Part shown: positions 25,250-32,228 of the stretch, one piece after another
Layout: every line of letters starts with the position of its first letter
Numbering within the stretch: the stretch's first letter is position 1
Source: an uncultured Prevotella sp.
GTDB taxonomy: Bacteria; Bacteroidota; Bacteroidia; Bacteroidales; Bacteroidaceae
Direction: 5' to 3'
Length of the DNA stretch: 58,872 nt
Assembly: GCA_900318395.1 (NCBI GenBank)
Contig: ONKL01000013.1
Coordinates: 1 to 58,872 of the forward strand
The notes under the pieces: generated by a model
What the model was told of the DNA's origin: nothing
The model's input: the letters and a program-made list of their open reading frames with translations, nothing else
Databases searched by the model: none
Translations under genes and position numbers: made by a program

Positions 25250-26074
25250 TCACACTTTAAATGCCACGTTTGCATTCACTTTGTCGAAAGTGATATCTAA
25301 GATCTCTATTCTATCCATCATGGCGTCTATTTGATCAATCTTGTCTAAGTGAATCAGCAGTTTGTTGTCCTCCAATTCCTCTACAAAGTCCTTGATAGAT
25401 TCCTTAAACCACATCAGCACACCCTTGATAATCCACTCGATGCCAAAGCCCGCCTGATATGACAGGGAGATGTCATTTCCTGCTACCTGATTGACAGAGA
25501 TATTGATGGTCGCATCCTTGATCACTACCTTCTTTGTGACACTAATAGTTTTCTCATCGACAAACCCAAGCTTAACCTCCTGGTTGTACTTCTTCATCAA
25601 GAATGCCTCTAGCTCATTGTAAGGTATTTGTAGATTCATAGTCATTCCGATTGATTCCTGATGGTTCATAACCATCATACGTTTGCCAATATTCAGCTTC
25701 TTGTTTTCAGACTTGTTCAGCGTAGCTAAATCTTTCACCTTTGAAACGTAGTCGGCTATCATCTTTTTATAATCCGATTCACTCAACGGATGCGTCTCAG
25801 TCCATGTCTTACCGCACTTGGGGCATTCGTACTCAACCTGAATATCCTTGTATATCCACTTCTCCAATTCATCACCCCACTTCTCCATATCAGTTCGCAA
25901 GAGGCGCAAGACGATTTCCTTCGAAGCCTTCCATATCAGTTTCCCCCCAACAGGAATAAACTCCACAGCAGTCCCAGGTCCACCATGCAAAGCATCTCTG
26001 ATAAACCCTCGCTTCTCTCTGCCAACTACGACATTACCGCAGTTAGTGCATTCTTGGATATATTTTTGTTTCAT
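25250..26074 (-). CDS. Hypothetical protein with zinc-ribbon cysteines
   Basis: A 274-residue protein. Two CxxC pairs about 75 residues apart (ECTNCGN near residue 9 and YECPKCGKTW near 84) look like one split zinc ribbon. Between them is a Gly-rich hydrophobic segment (GGPGTAVEFIPVGGKL). The rest is alternating beta/alpha with no transmembrane helix and no catalytic motif that I can name. The C-terminal half has a charged helix (KESIKDFVEELEDNK). It stands alone, transcribed from a -7 box at 26125-26132 on the minus strand. The function is unknown; zinc binding is an inference from cysteine spacing. Confidence 0.65.
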   Translation of the reverse strand: MKQKYIQECTNCGNVVVGREKRGFIRDALHGGPGTAVEFIPVGGKLIWKASKEIVLRLLRTDMEKWGDELEKWIYKDIQVEYECPKCGKTWTETHPLSESDYKKMIADYVSKVKDLATLNKSENKKLNIGKRMMVMNHQESIGMTMNLQIPYNELEAFLMKKYNQEVKLGFVDEKTISVTKKVVIKDATINISVNQVAGNDISLSYQAGFGIEWIIKGVLMWFKESIKDFVEELEDNKLLIHLDKIDQIDAMMDRIEILDITFDKVNANVAFKV

Positions 26075-26124
26075 GTCACATATTCGTAGTTAATCGAAAT
26101 CTTCGAATCATATCATTTTAGGTG

Positions 26125-26132
26125 CAAAGATA
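26125..26132 (-). promoter_or_regulatory. Promoter -7 box for the zinc-ribbon gene
   Basis: The minus strand reads TATCTTTG, 50 bases before the ATG at 26074. No clear -33 TTTG is seen. Confidence 0.55.
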
Positions 26133-26459
26133 GAGAAATTCTACGAGATATCATCATAATCAATCGCTTTTTTGAATGGACTCAGACGGGACAGTTCTCA
26201 ATGAGTCCTCGCTCACTCAGAATACTTGGTGAGTCTACATCATGAAAAATCCCATAATGTGTCTGCTTTAAGGTTGCCCAAAGTTGTAAATACAAGTGTA
26301 GAGTCACTTTTTCCCATTTTATCTTAAAGATTCTTAAAGGCACCTTCCGTGCGCGATAACAATGCAAGCATAACAAAAGTTTTTCGTATTAGGTTATACG
26401 ACCACTTTTAAATATTAAACTTAGAAGTTGCGCACGACACGGACTTAGTGTAGAGAAGT
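26133..26459. other. Gene-free stretch with one dispersed repeat copy
   Basis: I see no credible gene here. A 64-codon open frame on the minus strand (26182-26376) is basic, unlike any family I know, and contains a dispersed repeat, so I leave it out. The stretch holds a 22-base repeat copy (26199-26220) and AT-rich sequence leading to the small gene at 26460. Confidence 0.5.
26199..26220. repeat. 22-base dispersed repeat, copy 1
   Basis: The sequence begins CAATGAGTCC and ends GCTCACTCAG, identical over 22 bases to 32575-32596. Both copies are in the same orientation and lie in or beside degraded sequence. Confidence 0.8.
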
Positions 26460-26636
26460 ATGATAGGAATGGCAAAACAACATGGAACAAATGTTTATGT
26501 GTACAGTGAGACTGGCAGTTTTATGTTCAACAAAACAGGAAATCTTGTCGGCTATACGTCAAATACTGTTACGGTGAAACAAGGCGGAACCACTTATGTT
26601 TATGGGGAACATGGAGAAATCAAGTTCACAAAATAG
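26460..26636 (+). CDS. 58-residue small protein with internal repeat
   Basis: The open frame from ATG 26460 (MIGMAKQHGTNVYVYSETGS) ends at TAG 26634-26636. The sequence has two similar halves: NVYVYSETGSFMFNKTG and TTYVYGEHGEIKFTK, joined by GYTSNTVTVKQGG. A Y-V-Y-x-E-x-G beta-hairpin unit is thus repeated, as I recall from short Bacteroidota proteins of unknown function. An alternative start is Met4 (MAKQHG). It has no signal peptide and no clear TAnnTTTG promoter. I think it is real because of the repeated protein pattern and the lack of stops; the function is unknown. Confidence 0.5.
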   Translation: MIGMAKQHGTNVYVYSETGSFMFNKTGNLVGYTSNTVTVKQGGTTYVYGEHGEIKFTK

Positions 26637-26666
26637 AAAGTGATAGAATATTGCGAATACAAACAT

Positions 26667-27236
26667 TCATAGCATAAACAGACGAGGCTTTCTGACCAAT
26701 CTATTCATGTCATCGAGCAGGGCGGCATTTGAAAAGACAATGCCGTCCTGTTTTGAGATACCATAGTCCTGATGAGCATGTCCAAAAAGATGGTATCGTG
26801 GTTTTACATCAATTACCCTGTTCCGTAATGGAGCATTACCCCAATGAATACCAATCGATTGATCAAGTATCATCACAGGTGGCTCATGTGTAACAACTAT
26901 ATCTGTTCCTAATGGGATTAACTCTTCAGAGTGATTGTATGCTATACCGAAGAACTTAACACCCTCAATCTCTACGCCACAATCCTGAAGGAAGTGAACA
27001 TTCTCAGGCAAATCCTCAATTCCCTTAGCATCCCATAGACAAAGATCGTGGTTCCCTGTAATAAAGATCTTATGCTGATAAGATAGCTCTATATACCAAT
27101 TCAGGAAGTCAAGAACCTCTTCCTCAGTGCCATTATTGCTGATGTCACCACTATGAATGATGACATCAGCTTCAGGTAAATCGTGAATCTGATGATGCAG
27201 ACCATGAGTATCGGAGAGGTGCAGAATTTTCATCAT
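26667..27236 (-). CDS. Calcineurin-like metallophosphoesterase
   Basis: This 189-residue protein carries the full set of metal-binding motifs: HLSDTHG (Asp/His), IIHSGDISN (Asp), FITGNHD (Asn/His), VVTHEPP (His) and LFGHAHQD (His pair). Length and motif order fit small single-domain phosphoesterases that act on phosphodiesters or nucleotides. It is the last gene of a five-gene operon and overlaps the stop of the MBL-fold gene by one base. Such enzymes often work on cyclic nucleotides, RNA ends or DNA, but the substrate cannot be read. Membership in the operon with two other predicted hydrolases is the main clue to its role. Confidence 0.88.
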   Translation of the reverse strand: MMKILHLSDTHGLHHQIHDLPEADVIIHSGDISNNGTEEEVLDFLNWYIELSYQHKIFITGNHDLCLWDAKGIEDLPENVHFLQDCGVEIEGVKFFGIAYNHSEELIPLGTDIVVTHEPPVMILDQSIGIHWGNAPLRNRVIDVKPRYHLFGHAHQDYGISKQDGIVFSNAALLDDMNRLVRKPRLFML

Positions 27237-28693
27237 TAGTTCTTATGGAGTTCAGATAAGAGGCCAGAAACTCTACTCGTAGACTTACAATCCTCTTCTT
27301 CCCGAATCTCATATTTTGTCTGTTTGTCTGGATGAAAAACGGTGTGAGAAAGAATGGACAAAGCATCCTCTTTACTTCCCATATACCCAACACACCTTCT
27401 GATTTGTTTTCCACACATCACCATTGCATAATAAGCATCAGCTATACTCTCAGATATAGGTGCGATACCATCACCATCATCTAATAGAATTACAGGCCAT
27501 TCGTCGCTAAACAGCTCTGCTAACTTTTCCGGAGCATCTGTATGGATGGGGATGAGCGCTTTAGGATGGAGCTGGCGGAAAACATCACGTAAACTGTTCA
27601 TATCACAATGACCACTGGTGTGCTTATAGAGGAATCTGTCACCAAGAGACTTCGCCAGTTTTTCGTTATATGCAGCTTTGGACTTATCGACATAGCCGTC
27701 CCACATTGAAAGGTACATCTGCTTGTCGCCTGGAATTTCGGCAATGAAGTTGTCGAAACGGGGATTAGAGCGGGCTATCAACACATAGCCCTTGTCATTA
27801 AGAAGGGCTTTAAATTTATCGTTCATCCAGAATTCGCCATTTACGATGGATAGAACAAATGGTTCGTAATTGTCTTTAAACTTATAAAGTCTTGATTTCC
27901 CCCACATGGAATCTCGCTGAGTAGCAATATCCATCATTCGCTTTTGGTATTTATCTATAATGAATACTCTACCAGCATTCCTCGCTGCATGATACAACCC
28001 AAACAGCCGGTCTATGTTTGTTGACGATACGTATACGATATTGCCATTGTTCTTGGTGAATAGGTCCTGATACTCTTTCTGCAAATCATGCTCAGGTTGG
28101 CTTGCAGCATTGGGACGAGCAACATTTGTGGCTTCGCAAACTACATAATCCACTTCGCCAACAAATTTCTTTATCACATCAGGCAGTTTGCTGCTACGGA
28201 AACCATGTGTACGGAAGTCGCCAGTATGGAAGGCGTTTACGCCATCTGCCTCGATTTTGAAGGCATAAGCATCAAAGGCAGAATGATCTACAGTCACAGG
28301 CATGATTTTAAAATCTCCCCATTCGAACTGTTTGCCAGGTTCAAAGGTCTTAACAGTCTGCAGACGATCCAACATTTCTTGATGAACACCATCGACCAAT
28401 TTGAGGTGATCAGATAATTCCATCTGAATGTCTCGTCCAGCCTTGCCCATATATATCGGCAAGTCTTTCGGTAGTTTTGTAATACTTCCTATATGGTCAC
28501 CATGATAATGCGTAATCAGCAATGCACTCTTAGACAGATCACCATGCGTCAGTCCCTCAACCTGTAAATCTCCAGACTTAGGGCTACCAGGCAGCTCTTC
28601 GCCATAATCGACGAACAAATGCCAACCATTGTATTCGTATTCAGTGACACAACCACCTATTTGGTGAGTGCCGCGATGGATAATTATGTTCAT
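27236..28693 (-). CDS. MBL-fold metallo-hydrolase (RNase J-like architecture)
   Basis: The 485-residue protein starts with IIHRGTHQIGGCVTEYEYNG, continues with the metal motif LITHYHGDHIG and later MPVTVDHSAFDAYAF and AFHTGDFRTHG, the HxHxDH and downstream His/Asp ligands of metallo-beta-lactamase enzymes. The middle contains a nucleotide-like insert (IVYVSSTNIDRLFGLYHAARN) and YKHTSGHCDMNSL before the C-terminal helical part, resembling the beta-CASP layout of RNase J or CPSF73. I therefore favour a nucleic-acid hydrolase. It overlaps the PD-(D/E)XK-like gene by 4 bases and the phosphoesterase gene by 1. The last 60 residues include a Cys/Arg-rich part with no known domain. Confidence 0.85.
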   Translation of the reverse strand: MNIIIHRGTHQIGGCVTEYEYNGWHLFVDYGEELPGSPKSGDLQVEGLTHGDLSKSALLITHYHGDHIGSITKLPKDLPIYMGKAGRDIQMELSDHLKLVDGVHQEMLDRLQTVKTFEPGKQFEWGDFKIMPVTVDHSAFDAYAFKIEADGVNAFHTGDFRTHGFRSSKLPDVIKKFVGEVDYVVCEATNVARPNAASQPEHDLQKEYQDLFTKNNGNIVYVSSTNIDRLFGLYHAARNAGRVFIIDKYQKRMMDIATQRDSMWGKSRLYKFKDNYEPFVLSIVNGEFWMNDKFKALLNDKGYVLIARSNPRFDNFIAEIPGDKQMYLSMWDGYVDKSKAAYNEKLAKSLGDRFLYKHTSGHCDMNSLRDVFRQLHPKALIPIHTDAPEKLAELFSDEWPVILLDDGDGIAPISESIADAYYAMVMCGKQIRRCVGYMGSKEDALSILSHTVFHPDKQTKYEIREEEDCKSTSRVSGLLSELHKN

Positions 28694-29676
28694 AATTCAC
28701 CCTTCCCTTTTAGAGTATAATCACCTTCATTAAGCCATAAGATTCTCTTGTTATAGGCATAATTTACACCATCAATATACTTCTTATCTTGGTAATGTTT
28801 AAACACTTTCTTTTGACTTTCAAATGTTGGGTGAGACTTATCCGTTGAGTCAAATTGATAAGCATACATAAATTCAGGTTCAAGAGACGTGTCAATAGTG
28901 ATCCTTTTGTCTAAAAGATATAAATCATCTCTCTTCTGCTTAAGAACATTGTTCATTTCATCAACAAATGTCTGCTTTGTTTCTTTATTATAACCAATTG
29001 TGTTTGCAAAAGATTCTGCATGTTCTTGCACTCCAGAAGGATCACTTAATGCTTTTACTCCTTTCTTCAACTCAATGACGCATAGCTTATGGTCACAATT
29101 TCTGATGGCAATAATATCAAATCTGGGAGTTGGTGTAAAGTCATCCTTACTTCTTATGCCGTTTTCGTTATAATGAAATTTGGATCGTGTACTTACCTGA
29201 TACTCCAAATCCAAAATTGTATATTCATCTTTATCTGTATTACTTAGGCAGATAGCATGCTGCGTTTTTTTCTCTTCAACTCCTCTTCCTTTTAACACAT
29301 TATCCCAATAGAATTCCATGTTTTCTGTTACAAAGTCAACATACTCAGCAAATTTACCTGCTTTAAACAACTCCTTCGCTGTATCGCTATTTGACTTTAT
29401 AGCATTCCAATCCTCATCGGTTTTGTTTTCACACTTCCTAAAATAATTCTTATCGAACTTCACACGATTCAGAGATTCTACTTCTGCAACATTCCCACCA
29501 CGATAATAAATATTGAAGTAATTATCCCGAATTTGAAGAACAAGATCTTTACTCTTTCTTACCAACTCAATTAAAGGATACAAGACACCTTCCTTGTCTT
29601 CTTCATTTTTTAAGCTATTCAATAAATTTTCATCATGAATACCTCTTTTATACAGCTTTTCCATATAATTGTTCAT
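28690..29676 (-). CDS. Predicted PD-(D/E)XK-like nuclease family protein
   Basis: A soluble 328-residue protein. The central region has the order TPTPRFDIIAIRN, then KLCVIELKKGVKAL. Asp in a strand, and Glu-x-Lys about 15 residues later, match the catalytic core of PD-(D/E)XK nucleases and DUF4263-like proteins. The N-terminal 120 residues are helical and charged (KLYKRGIHDENLLNSLKNEE). The C-terminus has FMYAYQFDS and an end rich in Tyr/Lys. I give this as a prediction from motif spacing. It is the third gene of the overlapping operon, with 4-base overlaps on both sides. AT-rich codon use suggests horizontal transfer relative to core genes of this window. Confidence 0.65.
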   Translation of the reverse strand: MNNYMEKLYKRGIHDENLLNSLKNEEDKEGVLYPLIELVRKSKDLVLQIRDNYFNIYYRGGNVAEVESLNRVKFDKNYFRKCENKTDEDWNAIKSNSDTAKELFKAGKFAEYVDFVTENMEFYWDNVLKGRGVEEKKTQHAICLSNTDKDEYTILDLEYQVSTRSKFHYNENGIRSKDDFTPTPRFDIIAIRNCDHKLCVIELKKGVKALSDPSGVQEHAESFANTIGYNKETKQTFVDEMNNVLKQKRDDLYLLDKRITIDTSLEPEFMYAYQFDSTDKSHPTFESQKKVFKHYQDKKYIDGVNYAYNKRILWLNEGDYTLKGKGEL

Positions 29677-29885
29677 TTTAAATTTTGCACTTCATTTACA
29701 TAGCCCCACAATTCTCCATCATAGCCATGCTGAATGGATATTCTCTTACCTGAAAGCCTGGCTTTGATTTGAAGATGCCTTGCTTCTTCCTTAGTGAGGA
29801 ATACGGCGTTCTCGTCACTTATCCACTCGCCATTATCATTGCGAACTAGATGCCACTTTCTTTCTTCATCCTTGGTTTCCATCAA
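29673..29885 (-). CDS. Small hypothetical protein (70 aa) of the operon
   Basis: A short charged protein with the pattern WHLVRNDNGEWISDEN at the front and YDGELWGYVNEVQN at the end. It has two Trp-containing strands and a helix (TKEEARHLQIKARLSG) and no signal peptide. It overlaps the upstream and downstream genes by 4 bases each, so it is translated within the operon and is probably a real component despite its size. It may be a small regulatory or adaptor protein. I do not recognise the family. Confidence 0.6.
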   Translation of the reverse strand: MMETKDEERKWHLVRNDNGEWISDENAVFLTKEEARHLQIKARLSGKRISIQHGYDGELWGYVNEVQNLK

Positions 29886-30403
29886 GCATATTCAAATTTG
29901 GGTACATCTATTATTACATCTTCTGTCTCATCACCATCATCCTTTGTTGGAACAGCCAGACGGACTTCATTGTCACGCATGGTGTTGTCAACTAGCAACG
30001 TCAGAGGAAAGATATCACTATCTTCATCAAAAATAGGATAACCGTATTCATCAAATTCAGTCATAAAGGCAGAATCAATGCCATAGACATAAATGTATGA
30101 ACTATGCTTCTCTATCTCGTGATTAACGAAAGGGTCTTCTACCGCATCAAAAGATTTACCCTGAGTCAGATCCATTCCGTATATCAAGAAAGGTGCAGCA
30201 TCATTTGATTTTGCCAATAATGCCATTGTCTGTGCGCTAGCATAGAGATTCAGTGCATATTCGGTACTGTAAGTTTCATGAAAGTCATATTCGAACCCTT
30301 TGATGACTTCTCGAAAAGTCATGCCATCGCTTTTTCTCCTGCCTCTATTGTCATAGTCGGCAGGGTCAAAGTAATAGGTCTTATAGAGTTCCTTCTCCAT
30401 CAT
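29882..30403 (-). CDS. Hypothetical protein, first gene of five-gene operon
   Basis: A 173-residue acidic protein beginning MMEKELYKTYYFDPADYDN. It has no signal peptide, no membrane helix and no motif I can name. Asp/Glu-rich stretches (FDEYGYPIFDEDSD, DDGDETEDV) dominate the last third. It leads the operon: an upstream TATATTTG box (30421-30428) and the 4-base overlap with the 70-residue gene place it at the 5' end. An acidic first gene could encode a sensor or DNA-mimic-like protein, but that is speculation. Start: two tandem ATGs (30403 and 30400); I take the first. Confidence 0.6.
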   Translation of the reverse strand: MMEKELYKTYYFDPADYDNRGRRKSDGMTFREVIKGFEYDFHETYSTEYALNLYASAQTMALLAKSNDAAPFLIYGMDLTQGKSFDAVEDPFVNHEIEKHSSYIYVYGIDSAFMTEFDEYGYPIFDEDSDIFPLTLLVDNTMRDNEVRLAVPTKDDGDETEDVIIDVPKFEYA

Positions 30404-30420
30404 ACTTCCATTATTTGTTG

Positions 30421-30428
30421 CAAATATA
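30421..30428 (-). promoter_or_regulatory. Promoter -7 box of the five-gene operon
   Basis: The minus strand reads TATATTTG, 17 bases before the first ATG at 30403. There is no clear TTTG at -33. It is the only promoter-like site seen for the whole operon. Confidence 0.55.
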
Positions 30429-30525
30429 GTAAAATGCCCTCATACTATAGTGATTGACATAACATATTTAGCATAAATTGGCTAATCATCTTGTTTTTAT
30501 TGTTTCTTCTGTCTTTCTTGTGACT

Positions 30526-30828
30526 TCATCCAATTTCCCTCCTTATTTCGTTTCTTATTTCTTCTTTAACTTTCTGCCTTACGATTCCACTTATTCTTGT
30601 ACGTCCATGTTTGTCTGGATGATTTCCGCAAGTGGTGCAATGTCCTTGTACCCAATCAACTTTTATGCTTGAGCACCTACACGATATGTACTTTGAAGGA
30701 CTGTTCTTCGGCATCTCATCCAAACGATTTGGGTTTCTCGACATTTTATATTCCCATCCGGCTTTTAGGAATTTACTTTTTAATACGCTTCTGCTCATAT
30801 TGTGAAAATCAAATTTGTTTGATGACAA
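30526..30828 (-). CDS. Small Cys-rich protein next to SLOG gene
   Basis: A basic protein of 100 residues (90 if it starts at ATG 30798). The middle has YISCRCSSIKVDW and HCTTCGNHPDKHG: CxC, CxxC and two His that could bind one or two zinc ions. The C-terminus is a charged helix (VRQKVKEEIRNEIRREIG). It follows the SLOG gene on the same strand. The longer start overlaps that gene by 20 bases, while ATG 30798 lies 10 bases after its stop, so the start is uncertain. A nucleic-acid-binding role is plausible from the zinc pattern and charge; I do not recognise the family. Confidence 0.55.
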   Translation of the reverse strand: MSSNKFDFHNMSRSVLKSKFLKAGWEYKMSRNPNRLDEMPKNSPSKYISCRCSSIKVDWVQGHCTTCGNHPDKHGRTRISGIVRQKVKEEIRNEIRREIG

Positions 30829-31165
30829 GCGGCTTATGCATTTTCAGAGCCTCTGAGATAGAATGAAAAGTACCACGAGATTCAGAAGATGGAAATGCAA
30901 TCACCATAGTTGCCTCTTTGACGATTTGTCTATTGCGAAGTAGGGGAGCCAACTTCCCATACTTTGCATAATCTGGAATAAACTCCATAAGAGGTATGTG
31001 ATGACGACTGGCAAAAAGATTTACATAAGTATCAATACCTGTAGCACCACCAGAGACAATAAGCGAAAGATCACCTAAAGAAACTATCTGGAGAAGTAAG
31101 CCCTCCCATTCTTTGTAACTCAGTTTCGGATTCCTTGTCCCAACAATTGCCAATTTACTTTTCAT
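30809..31165 (-). CDS. SLOG-family nucleotide-binding protein (DprA/YspA-like)
   Basis: A compact 118-residue Rossmann-like protein. MKSKLAIVGTRNPKL opens the fold, LIVSGGATGIDTYVNLFASRH is the conserved G-G-x-x-G-x-D loop, PDYAKYGKLAPLLRNRQIV matches the following R-N motif, and FPSSESRGTFHSISEA closes the pocket. This is the arrangement of the YspA/DUF2493 branch of the SLOG superfamily, proposed to bind nucleotide-derived ligands and often found in conflict systems. It is much shorter than DprA itself, so competence is unlikely. It is followed by the Cys-rich gene and lies upstream of the five-gene operon, but separated from it by an AT-rich gap. Confidence 0.75.
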   Translation of the reverse strand: MKSKLAIVGTRNPKLSYKEWEGLLLQIVSLGDLSLIVSGGATGIDTYVNLFASRHHIPLMEFIPDYAKYGKLAPLLRNRQIVKEATMVIAFPSSESRGTFHSISEALKMHKPLVIKQI

Positions 31166-31262
31166 ACTTTCAATTTTAAATCACTTGTATAATATACTAT
31201 ACGAAGAATTATCCCAAACTAAAAAGGAATTGGCTCGTTTTATGCTACTTTAACATTATACA

Positions 31263-31465
31263 TTGGGGAACGATGTGTACACAAAAAGATCAGATAAAAT
31301 TTAAGGGATTACTCGCTCTAGCCATACTCTAAGCATACTCTAGCCATACTCTAGGCATACTCTAAGCAGCCTCTTGAGTATGGCTAGAGTAAGCAACTGC
31401 CTTGACAAGTGCTTGCCTAATAAGACATAAGATTAAGGTGACAGACTCTTTTATCTGTTCCCCAA
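31263..31465. mobile_element. Possible MITE-like or regulatory repeat element
   Basis: The perfect 9-base inverted ends TTGGGGAAC (31263-31271) and GTTCCCCAA (31457-31465) enclose about 185 bases. A second matching pair, CAGATAAA (31291-31298) and TTTATCTG (31450-31457), supports related ends. No transposase is present, and I see no target-site duplication. It could be a chance pair or a regulatory region rather than a mobile unit. Confidence 0.35.
31321..31391. repeat. 11-base direct repeats plus inverted copy
   Basis: The units GCCATACTCTA, AGCATACTCTA, GCCATACTCTA and GGCATACTCTA run head to tail from 31321 to 31364, and a degenerate unit follows to 31375. TACTCTAGCCATACTC (31336-31351) is exactly inverted as GAGTATGGCTAGAGTA (31376-31391). 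The period of 11 is close to one helical turn. Confidence 0.85.
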
Positions 31466-31481
31466 AGATGAGAGAATGTCG

Positions 31482-31489
31482 TACTTTTG
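31482..31489 (+). promoter_or_regulatory. Orphan promoter-like -7 box
   Basis: TACTTTTG on the plus strand matches TAnnTTTG, but no open frame of credible length follows before the HicB remnant. It may drive a small RNA or be a remnant of a lost gene. Confidence 0.3.
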
Positions 31490-31525
31490 CATTGTCGCAG
31501 GGAGCGCTTACGGGATTTAATTCCA

Positions 31526-31596
31526 GAACTTTTTCCTATTAATTCTAGGAAGTTCTACTATTAATACTAGAAACTTGCCTCTGGGGCCAGGCCCCA
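31526..31596. repeat. Palindromes: AT-rich pair and TGGGGCC-A-GGCCCCA
   Basis: GAACT at 31526 and AGTTC ending at 31555 flank TTCCTA/TAGGAA arms. A similar palindrome follows (31551-31576, AGTTCTA/TAGAAACTT). At 31582-31596 TGGGGCC, A, GGCCCCA is perfect and resembles the core of the REP-like repeats at 54.6 and 57.9 kb. Confidence 0.6.
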
Positions 31597-31677
31597 AGTT
31601 GCACGATACCAGGCAAGTTCCACCCACTACCCATATCCTGAAGAAACTGAGCGAGCTGGAAGAAGGCCGCTCTTGAA

Positions 31678-32071
31678 CTATAATGTAATGCTCAATAATT
31701 CGTGGGCAAATTTGTGGATTCCCTCTCGAATCCTTTCAGTCTGCTTCTTTCTTGGCACAGCACGATGATTCAGGTAGTTGGACAATTGTTTTGGGTTGAT
31801 ACCAGTCATTTTCTCCATTCCTGCCAAAGACATGAAACTTGAATAATACTCCAGAAAACTGGCCAAACTTCCATTCTATCTCAAAATCACCTCTTATTTC
31901 ATTCGGCCATTGACACTCAGGAAGCGTCTTCTTAATCAATTCTATGGCTTTCTCTGCATCAGCCTTAACTTCATCGATACTACCTCCTGCAGCGTATATT
32001 CCATCACAATTCTCAGAGTATGCGTCAAAGTAATCCTTTGACCTCTCTACCATCATGATAATCTTTTTCAT
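31678..32071 (-). pseudogene. HicB-family antitoxin, frameshifted
   Basis: The first part (MKKIIMMVERSKDYFDAYSENCDGIYAAGGS) is a typical HicB partial RNase-H fold in the Bacteroidota style. After EWKFGQFS the frame runs into unrelated residues and stops at 31736. In the next frame the DNA reads ASFLEYYSSFMSLAGMEKMT and then GINPKQLSNYLN, RAVPRKKQTERI, a normal HicB C-terminal helix-turn-helix region ending at 31678. The shift lies near 31845-31870. A one-base gain or two-base loss at TTTGGCC would explain it. No hicA gene is present on either side. The promoter (TTTG-N20-TATCTTTG at 32133-32102) is intact. A sequencing error cannot be excluded. Confidence 0.8.
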
Positions 32072-32101
32072 ATCCTAAACATTATTGAGCCAAATGCGGT
32101 G

Positions 32102-32133
32102 CAAAGATAGCAAAATTTCTATTATTCGCCAAA
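32102..32133 (-). promoter_or_regulatory. Promoter of the HicB remnant
   Basis: The minus strand has TTTG (32133-32130), a 20-base spacer and TATCTTTG (32109-32102), a full match to the phylum consensus, 30 bases before the ATG. Confidence 0.75.
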
Positions 32134-32228
32134 TTTTGGAGCATAAAAAAACTCCTTTTGTACAAGATCGCATAGGAATCAGAGGGACAGGTTGTGTCCC
32201 CTTGATCTTTTGATTTTTCCTTTGCCCT

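Larger units (their letters stand above)
31166..31677. other. 512-base gene-free region dense with repeats
   Basis: No gene is visible. From left to right there are AT-rich DNA upstream of the SLOG gene, a repeat element with 9-base inverted ends (31263-31465) that contains 11-base direct repeats (31321-31375) and a 16-base inverted pair, an isolated promoter box (31482-31489), two overlapping AT-rich palindromes (31526-31576), and a perfect 15-base GC palindrome (31582-31596). Confidence 0.6.

Noticed and set aside
26182-26376. 64-codon minus-strand frame
   Set aside because: It includes a dispersed 22-base repeat and no recognisable family; no promoter was found.
31310-31391. CRISPR array at the 11-base repeats
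   Set aside because: Units are 11 bases, have no spacers and no cas genes are nearby.
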